Shown: positions 1 to 7,532 of the stretch, one piece after another
Numbering within the stretch: the first letter of the stretch is position 1
How the letters are laid out: the number at the start of each line of letters is the position of its first letter
Assembly (NCBI GenBank): GCA_963697345.1
Contig: CAVONS010000007.1
Location: 248,001-312,000 of the forward strand
DNA length: 64,000 bases
Direction: 5' to 3'
From: Prado023 sp963697345
GTDB taxonomy: Bacteria; Actinomycetota; Actinomycetes; S36-B12; CAIYMF01
Position numbers and translations under genes: made by a program
Notes under the pieces: model-generated
What the model saw: only the letters and a program-made list of their open reading frames with translations
The model's database searches: none
Told to the model about the DNA's origin: nothing

Positions 1-47
1 CGATCGACGAGGTGCGCGACCGGGTCCTGGCCGCCATCGCGGGCTGA
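1..47 (+). CDS. adk: Adenylate kinase, C-terminal end only (partial)
   Basis: Only the last 14 codons are present, ending IDEVRDRVLAAIAG and a TGA one base before the map start. The short stretch alone cannot prove the identity. The call rests on the conserved secY-adk-map-infA order of actinobacteria and on an amphipathic C-terminal helix of the kind that ends adenylate kinases. The enzyme would convert AMP and ATP to two ADP in the cytosol. Confidence 0.6.
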   Translation, partial: IDEVRDRVLAAIAG

Positions 48-48
48 C

Positions 49-864
49 GTGCTCGGCCGCCGCTCCCGGATCGAGATCAAGACCGACGAGCAGCTGCGCC
101 ACATGCGCGCGGCCGGACTCGTCGTGGCCCGGGCGCTGGCGGCGACCGCGGACGCGGTGGCCCCCGGCGTCACCACCGGCGAACTCGACGCCGTTGCGGC
201 CGGGGTGATCGCCGATGCGGGCGCCCGCTCGAACTTCAAGGGCTACCACGGGTTCCCCGGAGTCATCTGCGCGTCGGTCAACGACGAGGTGGTGCACGGG
301 ATCCCCGGCGACCGCGTCCTGCGCGAGGGCGACCTCCTGAGCATCGACTGCGGGGCGATCGTCGAGGGCTGGCACGGGGACGCGGCGATCACGGTCCCCG
401 TGGGTGAGGTCCGCCCAGAGCTCCTCGAGCTGTCGGCGCAGACCGAACGGGCGCTCTGGGCCGGGATCGCCCGGGCGCTGGTCGGCGGCCGCCTGTCCGA
501 CATCGGCGCGGGCTGCGAGTCCGTGATCGGGACCCGGTACGGGATCGTGCGTGACTACGTGGGCCATGGGATCGGCTCGGCCATGCACATGGAGCCCTCG
601 GTGGCCCATGTCGGCCCACCTGGGCGTGGACCGCTGTTGAAGGCGGGGATGGCCCTGGCCATCGAGCCGATGGTGACCCTGGGCTCGCCGGAGGTCACCG
701 TTCTGGCCGACGACTGGACGGTCGCGACGATCGACGGCTCGGTCGCAGCGCACTGGGAGCACTCGGTCGCGCTGACCGAGTCGGGTCCGGTCGTCCTCAC
801 AGCCCCCGATGGTGGTGTCACCCGGTTGGCGGCACTCGGAGTCACTGTCGGCGACGTATCCTGA
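49..864 (+). CDS. map: Type I methionine aminopeptidase
   Basis: Removes the initiator methionine from nascent proteins in the cytosol. The 271-residue protein shows the pita-bread-fold metal-site motifs in order: SIDCGAIVEGWHGDAAI (two Asp ligands), YVGHGIGSAMHMEPS (His ligand), IEPMV (Glu) and WEHSVALTE (Glu). The length is that of a type I enzyme without an N-terminal zinc extension. The GTG start is one base after the preceding stop, so it is probably translationally coupled to adk. In most actinobacteria infA follows; here an AAA ATPase gene intervenes. Confidence 0.95.
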   Translation: MLGRRSRIEIKTDEQLRHMRAAGLVVARALAATADAVAPGVTTGELDAVAAGVIADAGARSNFKGYHGFPGVICASVNDEVVHGIPGDRVLREGDLLSIDCGAIVEGWHGDAAITVPVGEVRPELLELSAQTERALWAGIARALVGGRLSDIGAGCESVIGTRYGIVRDYVGHGIGSAMHMEPSVAHVGPPGRGPLLKAGMALAIEPMVTLGSPEVTVLADDWTVATIDGSVAAHWEHSVALTESGPVVLTAPDGGVTRLAALGVTVGDVS

Positions 865-958
865 ATCGGGCAGGAGGGCCTGGTGTGCGTCACGGGCTGT
901 CGATGGTTACAGTCCATGGGCGCGGGGGAACGCGTGATGGCAGGGAAGGGAGACCGAA

Positions 959-2242
959 GTGGTCGCGGAAGCTGTGCAGGCGCGGGCGTTCACGCCTGCG
1001 GAACCCGCGTCATTGCGCGAGGCAGGGCTGACCGACAGCGAGGTCGAGGGCCTGATCCTGAAGTTCCTCGCGGCGCGCGGGGATGCCAGCGGCTGGGCGA
1101 TCGCTGAGCAGGTGCGCCTGCCCTACGCCCTGGCTCTGGAGTGCCTGACGCGCCTCAAGGATGCCCGACTCGTGGGCTACCGCGGGTCGGCGAGCATGAA
1201 CGACTTCATGTACCAGATCACCGACCACGGCCGGGACACGGCTCGACGCCTGGCTCAGCGGTGCACCTACTTCGGGGCCGCCCCGGTGTCGTTGGAGGAG
1301 TACGTCGAGAGTGTGGTGGCCCAGGGCATCACCGACCACGTGCCCACACCCAACGACCTGGCAGTGGCCTTCGAGGACCTGCTCCTGGCCGAGGAGACCG
1401 TGGATCGCCTGGGCCCAGCCATCGCCTCGGGCCGCGGGATGTTCCTCTTCGGCCCGTCCGGCAACGGCAAGACGAGCATCGCCCAGCGCATCACCCGCTC
1501 TCTCGGCGGGCACATCTGGGTCCCGCGGTCCATCGGCATCGATGGCGAGATCATCCGGATCTTCGACCCGCACTTCCACGTCGAGGTGCCCTTCGACTGG
1601 GAGTTCCAGCCCGACGCACCCCACCCGGTGGATCGGCGCTGGGTGCTCATCGAGCGACCGACCGTGTCTGTCGGTGGCGAGCTCACGATGGACCAGCTCG
1701 AGGTGAGCACGAACCCGCACACCGGCATCAGCGAGGCGCCGCTGCAGCTCAAGGCCAACGGCGGCACGCTGGTCATCGATGACTTCGGTCGCCAACGGAT
1801 GCGCATCGATGACCTGCTCAACCGCTGGATCGTCCCGCTGGAGGCCGGCTATGACTTCTACAGCCTGACCAGCGGGCGCCGGATCCAGATGCCCTTCCAG
1901 CAGGTCATCGTCTTCTCCACGAACCTGGAGCCGAGGGATCTCGTCGATGAGGCCTTCCTGCGGCGCATCCCCTACAAGATCCCGGTCGGGGACCCCACCG
2001 AGAGCCAGTTCCGCGCCCTGTTCGACCTCGTGGGCTCCGAGCTGGGAGTCAGCCTCACCCCGGGTGCCGTCGACCACGTGATCAGCTGGCACTACCGCCG
2101 CGAGAACAAGCCGTTCAGGTTCTGCCACCCACGTGACCTGTTGCTCCAGGTGCTCAACGAGTCACGCTTCCTCGGGGTCCCACCCGTGTTCAACGAGGCC
2201 ACCGCCGACCGGGCCGTCGACAGCTACTTCTCGGTGATCTGA
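959..2242 (+). CDS. AAA ATPase with N-terminal winged-helix-like domain, role unknown
   Basis: A 427-residue cytosolic protein with no signal peptide. Residues about 25-100 look like a winged helix (LLKF..ARG..SGWAIAEQ, then a region like a wing). An AAA-type core follows, with Walker A GPSGNGKT at residues 165-172 and Walker B LVIDD at 271-275. Later come a sensor-like IVFSTNLEP and an arginine-rich FLRRIPYKIPV. The GTG start is preceded by a good Shine-Dalgarno run (GGGAAGGGAG, about 9 nt upstream). A weak -10 (TACAGT, 908-913) lies in the 94-nt gap after map, so it may have its own promoter. I do not recognise a named family. Similar wHTH-AAA proteins are usually annotated only as 'AAA family ATPase'. 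Its place between map and infA is unusual. Confidence 0.85.
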   Translation: MVAEAVQARAFTPAEPASLREAGLTDSEVEGLILKFLAARGDASGWAIAEQVRLPYALALECLTRLKDARLVGYRGSASMNDFMYQITDHGRDTARRLAQRCTYFGAAPVSLEEYVESVVAQGITDHVPTPNDLAVAFEDLLLAEETVDRLGPAIASGRGMFLFGPSGNGKTSIAQRITRSLGGHIWVPRSIGIDGEIIRIFDPHFHVEVPFDWEFQPDAPHPVDRRWVLIERPTVSVGGELTMDQLEVSTNPHTGISEAPLQLKANGGTLVIDDFGRQRMRIDDLLNRWIVPLEAGYDFYSLTSGRRIQMPFQQVIVFSTNLEPRDLVDEAFLRRIPYKIPVGDPTESQFRALFDLVGSELGVSLTPGAVDHVISWHYRRENKPFRFCHPRDLLLQVLNESRFLGVPPVFNEATADRAVDSYFSVI

Positions 2243-2317
2243 CCGGGGCGCACCCTGGCCCGGCTGCTCACAGGGCCCGTGCTCGGCGGGCCGGCCAGCC
2301 CCTGCTCCGGCCACGTT

Positions 2318-2346
2318 TTGGTCCACGGTCGCGCAGGCCGTAGACT
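2318..2346 (+). promoter_or_regulatory. Promoter of infA and the downstream ribosomal-protein operon
   Basis: TTGGTC (-35, 2318-2323) and TAGACT (-10, 2341-2346) are separated by exactly 17 bp, close to the actinobacterial housekeeping sigma consensus. Transcription would start near 2353 and give a leader of about 135 nt before infA. The leader contains a hairpin at 2426-2452 (GCTCG..CGACC-AGT-GGTCG..CGAGC). Confidence 0.75.
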
Positions 2347-2487
2347 TGAGCAGCGTTGCGTCTGCGCATCCCTGTTCGATCGCCCTGCGGGCAACCGGGG
2401 GACTGCACGGTTCGACGCACGTCCGGCTCGATCGACCAGTGGTCGCCCGAGCAACCCGACGAGCAGCAAGGTGTGGATCAACAGCTT

Positions 2488-2709
2488 ATGGCCAAGAAAG
2501 ACGGTGCCATCGAACTCGAGGGCACAATCCGCGAGTCCCTCCCGAACGCCATGTTCCGGGTGGAGCTCGACAATGGCCACAAGGTCCTGGCCCACATCAG
2601 CGGCAAGATGCGCCAGCACTACATCCGCATCCTGCCCGACGACCGGGTGGTCGTGGAGCTCTCGCCCTACGACCTGACCCGCGGACGGATCGTCTACCGG
2701 TACAAGTGA
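2488..2709 (+). CDS. infA: Translation initiation factor IF-1
   Basis: A 73-residue S1/OB-fold protein that binds the 30S A site during initiation. It shows the near-invariant signature MAKKDGAIELEGTI, MFRVELDNGHKVLAHISGKM and RILPDDRVVVELSPYDLTRG. I chose the ATG at 2488, although the frame stays open for 44 codons upstream, because the family always begins with MAK. A longer start at 2356 would also lie almost at the predicted transcription start. It is followed 49 nt later by rpmJ. Confidence 0.97.
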   Translation: MAKKDGAIELEGTIRESLPNAMFRVELDNGHKVLAHISGKMRQHYIRILPDDRVVVELSPYDLTRGRIVYRYK

Positions 2710-2758
2710 CAGATTCCCTCCGGGTTCCACCGGCGGACAAGGCTGCGAGGAAAGAGCA

Positions 2759-2872
2759 ATGAAGGTCAAGCCCAGCGTCAAGAAGATCTGCGACAACTGC
2801 AAGGTGATCCGCCGTCACGGTCGCGTGATGGTGATCTGCGACAACCCCCGGCACAAGCAGCGCCAGGGCTGA
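2759..2872 (+). CDS. rpmJ: 50S ribosomal protein L36 (zinc-binding form)
   Basis: A 37-residue protein, MKVKPSVKKICDNCKVIRR followed by HGRVMVICDNPRHKQRQG. The Cys11-Cys14-Cys27-His32 zinc ribbon is complete, so this is the C+ (zinc-dependent) form. A GAGGAAAGAG ribosome site precedes the ATG. It is the last gene before a 253-nt gap containing a folded RNA element and rpsM. Confidence 0.97.
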   Translation: MKVKPSVKKICDNCKVIRRHGRVMVICDNPRHKQRQG

Positions 2873-2978
2873 GTCGCCCCGCCGCAAGGCGGACCAGCAG
2901 CCGAGCACAGCACGTCCGGCAGCGCGCCACCCGGCGCGTCCCACCCGGGAGACCGGGGTGGGGGCCACAACTGAAGAA

Positions 2979-3087
2979 CGCGTGATCCGTCATCCCGATT
3001 CCGGGCCCAAGCCAGGGCCCTCGGGGACGGCACCCCCGGCTCGGAGGCTGGGGACCCACCACAAAGGGCGGTGGGACCGATCACGCG
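2979..3087 (+). promoter_or_regulatory. Predicted structured mRNA leader (four-way junction) upstream of rpsM
   Basis: The strand folds by inspection into a cloverleaf. P1 is CGCGTGATC (2979-2987) with GATCACGCG (3079-3087), nine perfect pairs. P2 is 2988-2991/3026-3029, 2994-2998/3021-3025 and 3003-3008/3015-3020 (15 pairs, loop AAGCCA). P3 is 3034-3040/3047-3053 (seven pairs including one G-U). P4 is CCCACC (3055-3060) with GGTGGG (3070-3075). Helices P1 and P2 abut directly. It ends 38 nt before the rpsM start. In E. coli, S4 represses the rpsM-rpsK-rpsD-rpoA operon through a leader at this place, so an analogous autoregulatory RNA is an attractive inference. I do not match it to a named motif. 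Confidence 0.55.
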
Positions 3088-3125
3088 CCGAAACCTCCGG
3101 TTGAACAGGAAGAAGGTTCTGCCCG

Positions 3126-3503
3126 ATGGCACGTCTAGTCGGCGTCGACCTCCCGCGCGACAAGCGCGTCGAGGTGGCGCTCACCTACATCTATGGCATT
3201 GGCCGTTCCCGAGCCGTTGAGATCCTTGCCGCGACCGGGGTCAACCCCGACACACGCGTCAAGGACCTCACCGACGGCGAACTGGTCCCGTTGCGCGACT
3301 ACATCGAGGGCAACCTCAAGGTCGAGGGTGACCTGCGTCGCGAGGTGGCCGCTGACATCCGCCGCAAGGTGGAGATCGGCTGCTACCAGGGGATCCGGCA
3401 TCGCCGGGGCCTGCCGGTCCGCGGGCAGCGCACACACACCAACGCACGTACCCGCAAGGGTCCGCGCAAGACGGTGGCAGGCAAGAAGAAGGCCACCAAG
3501 TAG
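3126..3503 (+). CDS. rpsM: 30S ribosomal protein S13
   Basis: A 125-residue protein of the 30S head that contacts P-site tRNA and the B1 bridges. It has the N-terminal helix-two-turn-helix (VALTYIYGIGRSRA) and the basic C-terminus GLPVRGQRTHTNARTRKGPR. An AGGAAGAAGG ribosome site lies upstream. First gene of the alpha-operon-like block rpsM-rpsK-rpsD-rpoA-rplQ. Confidence 0.98.
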   Translation: MARLVGVDLPRDKRVEVALTYIYGIGRSRAVEILAATGVNPDTRVKDLTDGELVPLRDYIEGNLKVEGDLRREVAADIRRKVEIGCYQGIRHRRGLPVRGQRTHTNARTRKGPRKTVAGKKKATK

Positions 3504-3590
3504 CAGTCCGACTGGTCCGGGTGGATTCCAGCCCATCGCGGCGCACCAGGCGCCGACCAGCGGACCGATGACCTCACGCGAAGGAACGCA

Positions 3591-3998
3591 ATGCCCCCCA
3601 AGACTCGTCAGAGCACGGCCAAGACCAAGGTCCGCCGCAAGGAGAAGAAGAACGTGGCCCTGGGCCACGCGCACATCAAGTCGACGTTCAACAACACGAT
3701 CGTGTCGATCACCGACCCCTCGGGTGCGGTCATCGCATGGGCCTCCAGCGGTCAGGTCGGGTTCAAGGGCTCGCGCAAGTCGACGCCGTACGCCGCCCAG
3801 ATGGTGGCCGAGGCCGCTGCACGCCGCGCCATGGAGCACGGCATGAAGAAGGTCGACGTCTTCGTCAAGGGTCCCGGCTCAGGCCGCGAGACCGCGATCC
3901 GTTCGCTGCAGGCGACCGGACTGGAGGTCGGTTCGATCTCCGACGTCACCCCCATGGCCCACAACGGCTGCCGCCCCCCCAAGCGCCGCCGCGTCTGA
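3591..3998 (+). CDS. rpsK: 30S ribosomal protein S11
   Basis: A 135-residue protein of the 30S platform. Diagnostic segments are HIKSTFNNTIVSITDPSG, MVAEAAARRAMEHGMKKV and the C-terminal DVTPMAHNGCRPPKRRRV. The basic N-terminal tail (PPKTRQSTAKTKVRRKEKKN) is typical. It lies 87 nt after rpsM, with GAAGGAA as ribosome site. Confidence 0.98.
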   Translation: MPPKTRQSTAKTKVRRKEKKNVALGHAHIKSTFNNTIVSITDPSGAVIAWASSGQVGFKGSRKSTPYAAQMVAEAAARRAMEHGMKKVDVFVKGPGSGRETAIRSLQATGLEVGSISDVTPMAHNGCRPPKRRRV

Positions 3999-4015
3999 CC
4001 CGAAGGAATCCCAAG

Positions 4016-4642
4016 ATGGCTCGATACACAGGGGCGGACTGCAAGCGGTGCCGCCGAGAGAAGACCAAGCTGTTCCTCAAGGGCAGCAAGTGCGATGGGC
4101 CCAAGTGCCCCATCGAGCTGCGCCCCTTCCCGCCCGGCCAGCACGGCCGTGGCCGGACCAAGGACAGCGAGTACCTGCTGCAGATGCGTGAGAAGCAGAA
4201 GTGCGCGCGCATCTATGGGGTGCTGGAGAAGCAGTTCCACGGGTACTACGAGGAGGCCCAGCGCAAGCAGGGCAAGACAGGTGAGAACCTGCTGAAGATC
4301 CTCGAGACCCGCCTGGACAACGTCGTCTACCGTGGCGGCTTCGCCAAGAGCCGTGACATGGCCCGCCAACTGGTGGGGCACGGTCACATCATGGTCAACG
4401 GGCACAAGGTCGACATCCCGTCCTACCGCGTTGCCCCGTCGGACATCGTCGAGGTGCGCCCGGGCTCGCGTGACCTGACCCCGTTCGTGGTTGCCCACGC
4501 CGAGGCCGGCGAGCGTCCGGTGCCGGCGTGGCTTGAGGTGTCGCCGAACCAGATGCGCATCCTCGTGCACGCGGTTCCCGAGCGCGGCGCGATCGACACG
4601 GCCGTACAGGAGCAGTTGATCGTCGAGCTGTACTCGAAGTGA
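4016..4642 (+). CDS. rpsD: 30S ribosomal protein S4 (zinc-binding form)
   Basis: A 208-residue 16S rRNA assembly initiator. The N-terminus MARYTGADCKRCRRE plus GSKCDGPKC carries four cysteines, the C+ zinc-knuckle form. Mycobacterium and Streptomyces S4 lack these cysteines. The S4 RNA-binding domain follows (ARQLVGHGHIMVNGHKVDI). I chose the ATG at 4016, 17 nt after the rpsK stop with GAAGGAA upstream. The open frame extends back into rpsK, but that part is a shadow. S4 is the classical autoregulator of this operon in other bacteria. Confidence 0.98.
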   Translation: MARYTGADCKRCRREKTKLFLKGSKCDGPKCPIELRPFPPGQHGRGRTKDSEYLLQMREKQKCARIYGVLEKQFHGYYEEAQRKQGKTGENLLKILETRLDNVVYRGGFAKSRDMARQLVGHGHIMVNGHKVDIPSYRVAPSDIVEVRPGSRDLTPFVVAHAEAGERPVPAWLEVSPNQMRILVHAVPERGAIDTAVQEQLIVELYSK

Positions 4643-4733
4643 CCCCAGTCGGGGGTGGCCCGCGCCGCCCTCCGATCCAGCCTTGCAGAACGTGGCGTCA
4701 AATGGTGGGCGCCGCGGAAAGGAACGGTAACCC

Positions 4734-5735
4734 GTGCTTATTGCCCAGCGTCCGACCCTCGCCGAGGAGCGTGTCAGCGACCACCGTTCGCGGTTCGTCC
4801 TGGAGCCCCTCGAGCCTGGCTTCGGCTACACCCTGGGGAACTCGCTGCGCCGGACGCTCCTGTCGAGCATCCCCGGCGCTGCCGTCACCAGCATCCGGAT
4901 CGAGGACGTGCTCCACGAGTTCACGACCATCCCGGGTGTCAAGGAGGACGTCACCGAGATCATCCTCAACCTCAAGGAACTCGTCGTCTCCTCGGAGCAT
5001 GACGAGCCCGTCGTGATGTACCTGCGCAAGCAGGGTCCCGGTGTTGTCACCGCGGCCGACATCGCGCCGCCGGCCGGGGTCGAGGTCCACAACCCGGACC
5101 TGCACCTGGCCACCGTCAACGCGAAGGGCAAGCTCGAGATCGAGCTGGTCGTCGAGCGTGGCCGCGGGTATGTCACCTCAGCGGCCAACAAGCTGCCCGG
5201 CCAGGAGATCGGCCGCATCCCGGTCGACTCCATCTACTCGCCGGTGCTCAAGGTGACCTACAAGGTCGAGGCCACCCGTGTCGAGCAGCGCACGGACTTC
5301 GACAAGCTGATCCTCGACGTCGAGACCAAGCCCTGCATGACCCCTGCCGACGCTGTTGCCTCTGCGGGCAAGACGCTGGTGGAGCTCTTCGGCCTGGCTC
5401 ACGAGCTCAACGTCAACGCCGAGGGGATCGACATCGGTCCCTCGCCAGCCGACGAGCTTGTCGCCGAGCAGCTGTCGACCCCGATCGAGTCGCTGGACCT
5501 CACCGTCCGCAGCTTCAACTGCCTCAAGCGCGAGGGCATCCACACCGTGGGTGAGCTGATCAGCCGGAGCGAGGCGGACCTGATGGACATCCGCAACTTC
5601 GGCAGCAAGTCGATCGACGAGGTGAAGGACAAGTTGCTCTCCCTGGGCCTTGCGCTCAAGGACAGCCCTGCCGGGTTCGTGCCGGCGTATGTCGAGGAAG
5701 AAGATGGGGACTTCGTCGAGGACGAGCAGCTCTGA
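4734..5735 (+). CDS. rpoA: DNA-directed RNA polymerase subunit alpha
   Basis: A 333-residue assembly platform of RNA polymerase. The N-terminal dimerisation domain (FVLEPLEPGFGYTLGNSLRR) and the C-terminal domain that binds UP elements and activators (LDLTVRSFNCLKREGIHTVG, NFGSKSIDEVKDKLLSLGL) are both complete, followed by an acidic tail. GTG start with GGAAAGGAACGG upstream. The 91-nt gap after rpsD begins with a small ACCCC-AGTCG-GGGGT hairpin that could act as a partial attenuator. Confidence 0.98.
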   Translation: MLIAQRPTLAEERVSDHRSRFVLEPLEPGFGYTLGNSLRRTLLSSIPGAAVTSIRIEDVLHEFTTIPGVKEDVTEIILNLKELVVSSEHDEPVVMYLRKQGPGVVTAADIAPPAGVEVHNPDLHLATVNAKGKLEIELVVERGRGYVTSAANKLPGQEIGRIPVDSIYSPVLKVTYKVEATRVEQRTDFDKLILDVETKPCMTPADAVASAGKTLVELFGLAHELNVNAEGIDIGPSPADELVAEQLSTPIESLDLTVRSFNCLKREGIHTVGELISRSEADLMDIRNFGSKSIDEVKDKLLSLGLALKDSPAGFVPAYVEEEDGDFVEDEQL

Positions 5736-5787
5736 ACCGGCCGCCGGCCCTCGAACGAACCTTGGAAACCAGTAGGAGTCAGTAACT

Positions 5788-6447
5788 ATGCCCACGCCCA
5801 GCAAGGGCCCCCGTCTGGCCAGCACCCCCGCACATGAGCGGCACATGCTCGCCAACATGGCCACCGCGCTCTTCGAGCACGGAGCGATCACCACGACCGA
5901 GGCGCGCGCCAAGCGTGTCCGGCCGTTGGCCGAGCGAATGATCACGTTCGCCAAGCGGGGTGACCTGCACGCACGCCGTCAGGTCATGACCGTCATCCGC
6001 GACAAGTCCGTCGTGCACACGCTGTTCGAGGAGATCGGGCCGCGTTTCGCCACCCGTCCCGGCGGCTACACCCGCATCACGAAGATCGGGCCGCGCAAGG
6101 GCGACAACGCCCCCATGGCCGTGATCGAGCTGTGCGAGCCCCTGGCTGAGCGCACGGTGGCCGAGGCCACCGCCGCGACCAAGCGCGCTGCCAAGGACGC
6201 TTCGGCGCCCGCCGCGGCCGCTCCGGTGGTGGCGGAGGCCGTCGAGGCCCCTGTCGAGGCCCCGGAGGCCGAGGTCGTTGAGACCCAGGCTCCCGTCGAG
6301 GCCGCGGAGGTTGAGGCGCCAGGCGGGCCCGAGGCGGAGGCGCCCGAGGCTCCTGCGGCCGAGGCGGACACACCGGCTGACGCGACGGACGCCGCAGATG
6401 TGGCCGAGGCCGCTGACGCCAAGCCGCAGGACGACACCACTGCGTGA
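5788..6447 (+). CDS. rplQ: 50S ribosomal protein L17 with long Ala/Glu/Pro-rich tail
   Basis: Residues 1-115 are a normal L17 (GPRLASTPAHERHMLANMAT, RPLAERMITFAKRGDLHARR, GGYTRITKIGPRKGD). The remaining ~100 residues are a low-complexity Ala/Glu/Pro/Val tail, as in several actinobacterial L17 proteins, of unknown function and probably disordered. It ends about 14 nt before a strong hairpin and about 100 nt before truA. Confidence 0.96.
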   Translation: MPTPSKGPRLASTPAHERHMLANMATALFEHGAITTTEARAKRVRPLAERMITFAKRGDLHARRQVMTVIRDKSVVHTLFEEIGPRFATRPGGYTRITKIGPRKGDNAPMAVIELCEPLAERTVAEATAATKRAAKDASAPAAAAPVVAEAVEAPVEAPEAEVVETQAPVEAAEVEAPGGPEAEAPEAPAAEADTPADATDAADVAEAADAKPQDDTTA

Positions 6448-6460
6448 CCACGCCGGCATC

Positions 6461-6502
6461 GAGCCCGTCGGGACCCCGGAGGAATCCGGTCCCGGCGGGC
6501 TC
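6461..6502 (+). terminator. Strong hairpin between rplQ and truA, probable terminator or attenuator
   Basis: Left arm 6461-6475 (GAGCCCGTCGGGACC) pairs over 15 positions with 6488-6502 (GGTCCCGGCGGGCTC), with a single G-U, around a 12-nt loop. There is no downstream T-run, which is usual for high-GC actinobacterial terminators. It lies 13 nt after the rplQ stop and may end most transcripts before truA. Confidence 0.6.
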
Positions 6503-6544
6503 GTCGGCGATGCGGGGGTCTCGGGCGAGGATCCCAGCCAGGTG

Positions 6545-7486
6545 ATGCGGCTGCGCCTGGACATCTCCTACGACGGCACCGGCTTCTGCGGCTGGGCCCG
6601 TCAGCCCGGGTTGCGCTCGGTGCAGGCAGAGCTTGAGTCGGCACTGCGCTCAGCCCTGCGCATCGATCCGGCCATTCCGGTCCGGGTCGCGGTCGCCGGG
6701 CGGACAGATGCCGGGGTGCACGCCCTGGGCCAGGTCTGCCATGCCGACGTCCCGGCCGCAGCGTGGTTGTCCAGTGTCGGTCCACCCAGGCCTGGTCCGA
6801 CCAGGACTGGGTCGAGTGGCGCGGGGCGGGGGGTGCAGGGTCCCAGCGACGCCGTTCGCCGGCGCTGCAACGGGCTTCTCGCGACGGACATCCGCGTGCG
6901 GGCCATCGAGCCCGCGCCGCCCGGCTTCGATGCGCGCTGGTCGGCCGCGTGGCGTCGCTACCTCTACTGCGTGGCTGATCGGCCGGACGCCCAGGACCCG
7001 GTGACGCGTGGCCACGTCCTGTGGCGCTCCCGGGAGCTGGACGTCCCAGCGATGAACGCCGCTGCCGCCCCGTTCCTGGGGGAGCACGACTTCACGGCCT
7101 ACTGCCGGGCCCGTCGTGGTGCCTCCAGCGTGCGCACCGTCCACGAGATCAGGTGGGTCCGCCCGGCACCACCTGCGTCCGGCGGGGGCCTGCCCGGGGT
7201 GGGCCCGCGGCCGGCGCGGCCCGCGGCCGGACTCCCCGTCGAGTTCTGGGTCCGAGCCGACGCCTTCTGCCACTCGATGGTCCGCTCCCTGGTCGGAGTC
7301 TTCCTGGCGGTGGGCGAGGGCCGCTGGCCCGAGCAACGCCCCGCCGAGCTCCTCGAGGCGGGGTTCCGGGCGCCCATCATCGAGGCGGCGCCAGCCCACG
7401 GCCTCACGCTGGTCGAGGTCAGCTATCCCCCGGCACTGGACCTCGACGCCCAGGCGGAGCGAGCACGCCGGTTCCGGGGCCGCTGA
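6545..7486 (+). CDS. truA: tRNA pseudouridine(38-40) synthase TruA
   Basis: Isomerises uridines 38-40 in the anticodon arm. The family signature AGRTDAGVHALGQV holds the catalytic Asp (about residue 55), and RYLYCV and HSMVRSLVGVFLAVG are also present. At 313 residues it is about 40 longer than usual. The excess lies in two Gly/Pro/Arg-rich stretches, near residues 77-95 and before the LPVEFWVRADAFCH segment. The start is ATG 6545 (GTG 6542 is equally possible). The frame is open further upstream but runs through the intergenic hairpin and is not family-like. Confidence 0.93.
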   Translation: MRLRLDISYDGTGFCGWARQPGLRSVQAELESALRSALRIDPAIPVRVAVAGRTDAGVHALGQVCHADVPAAAWLSSVGPPRPGPTRTGSSGAGRGVQGPSDAVRRRCNGLLATDIRVRAIEPAPPGFDARWSAAWRRYLYCVADRPDAQDPVTRGHVLWRSRELDVPAMNAAAAPFLGEHDFTAYCRARRGASSVRTVHEIRWVRPAPPASGGGLPGVGPRPARPAAGLPVEFWVRADAFCHSMVRSLVGVFLAVGEGRWPEQRPAELLEAGFRAPIIEAAPAHGLTLVEVSYPPALDLDAQAERARRFRGR

Positions 7487-7532
7487 GGCCCGGGATTTGG
7501 CGCCGGTCCGCCGGTGGGGCGACGATGGGCCG

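Noticed and set aside
1010..2128. 372-aa open frame antisense to the AAA ATPase
   Set aside because: The plus-strand frame has P-loop motifs and G/C-rich third positions; the antisense product has none.
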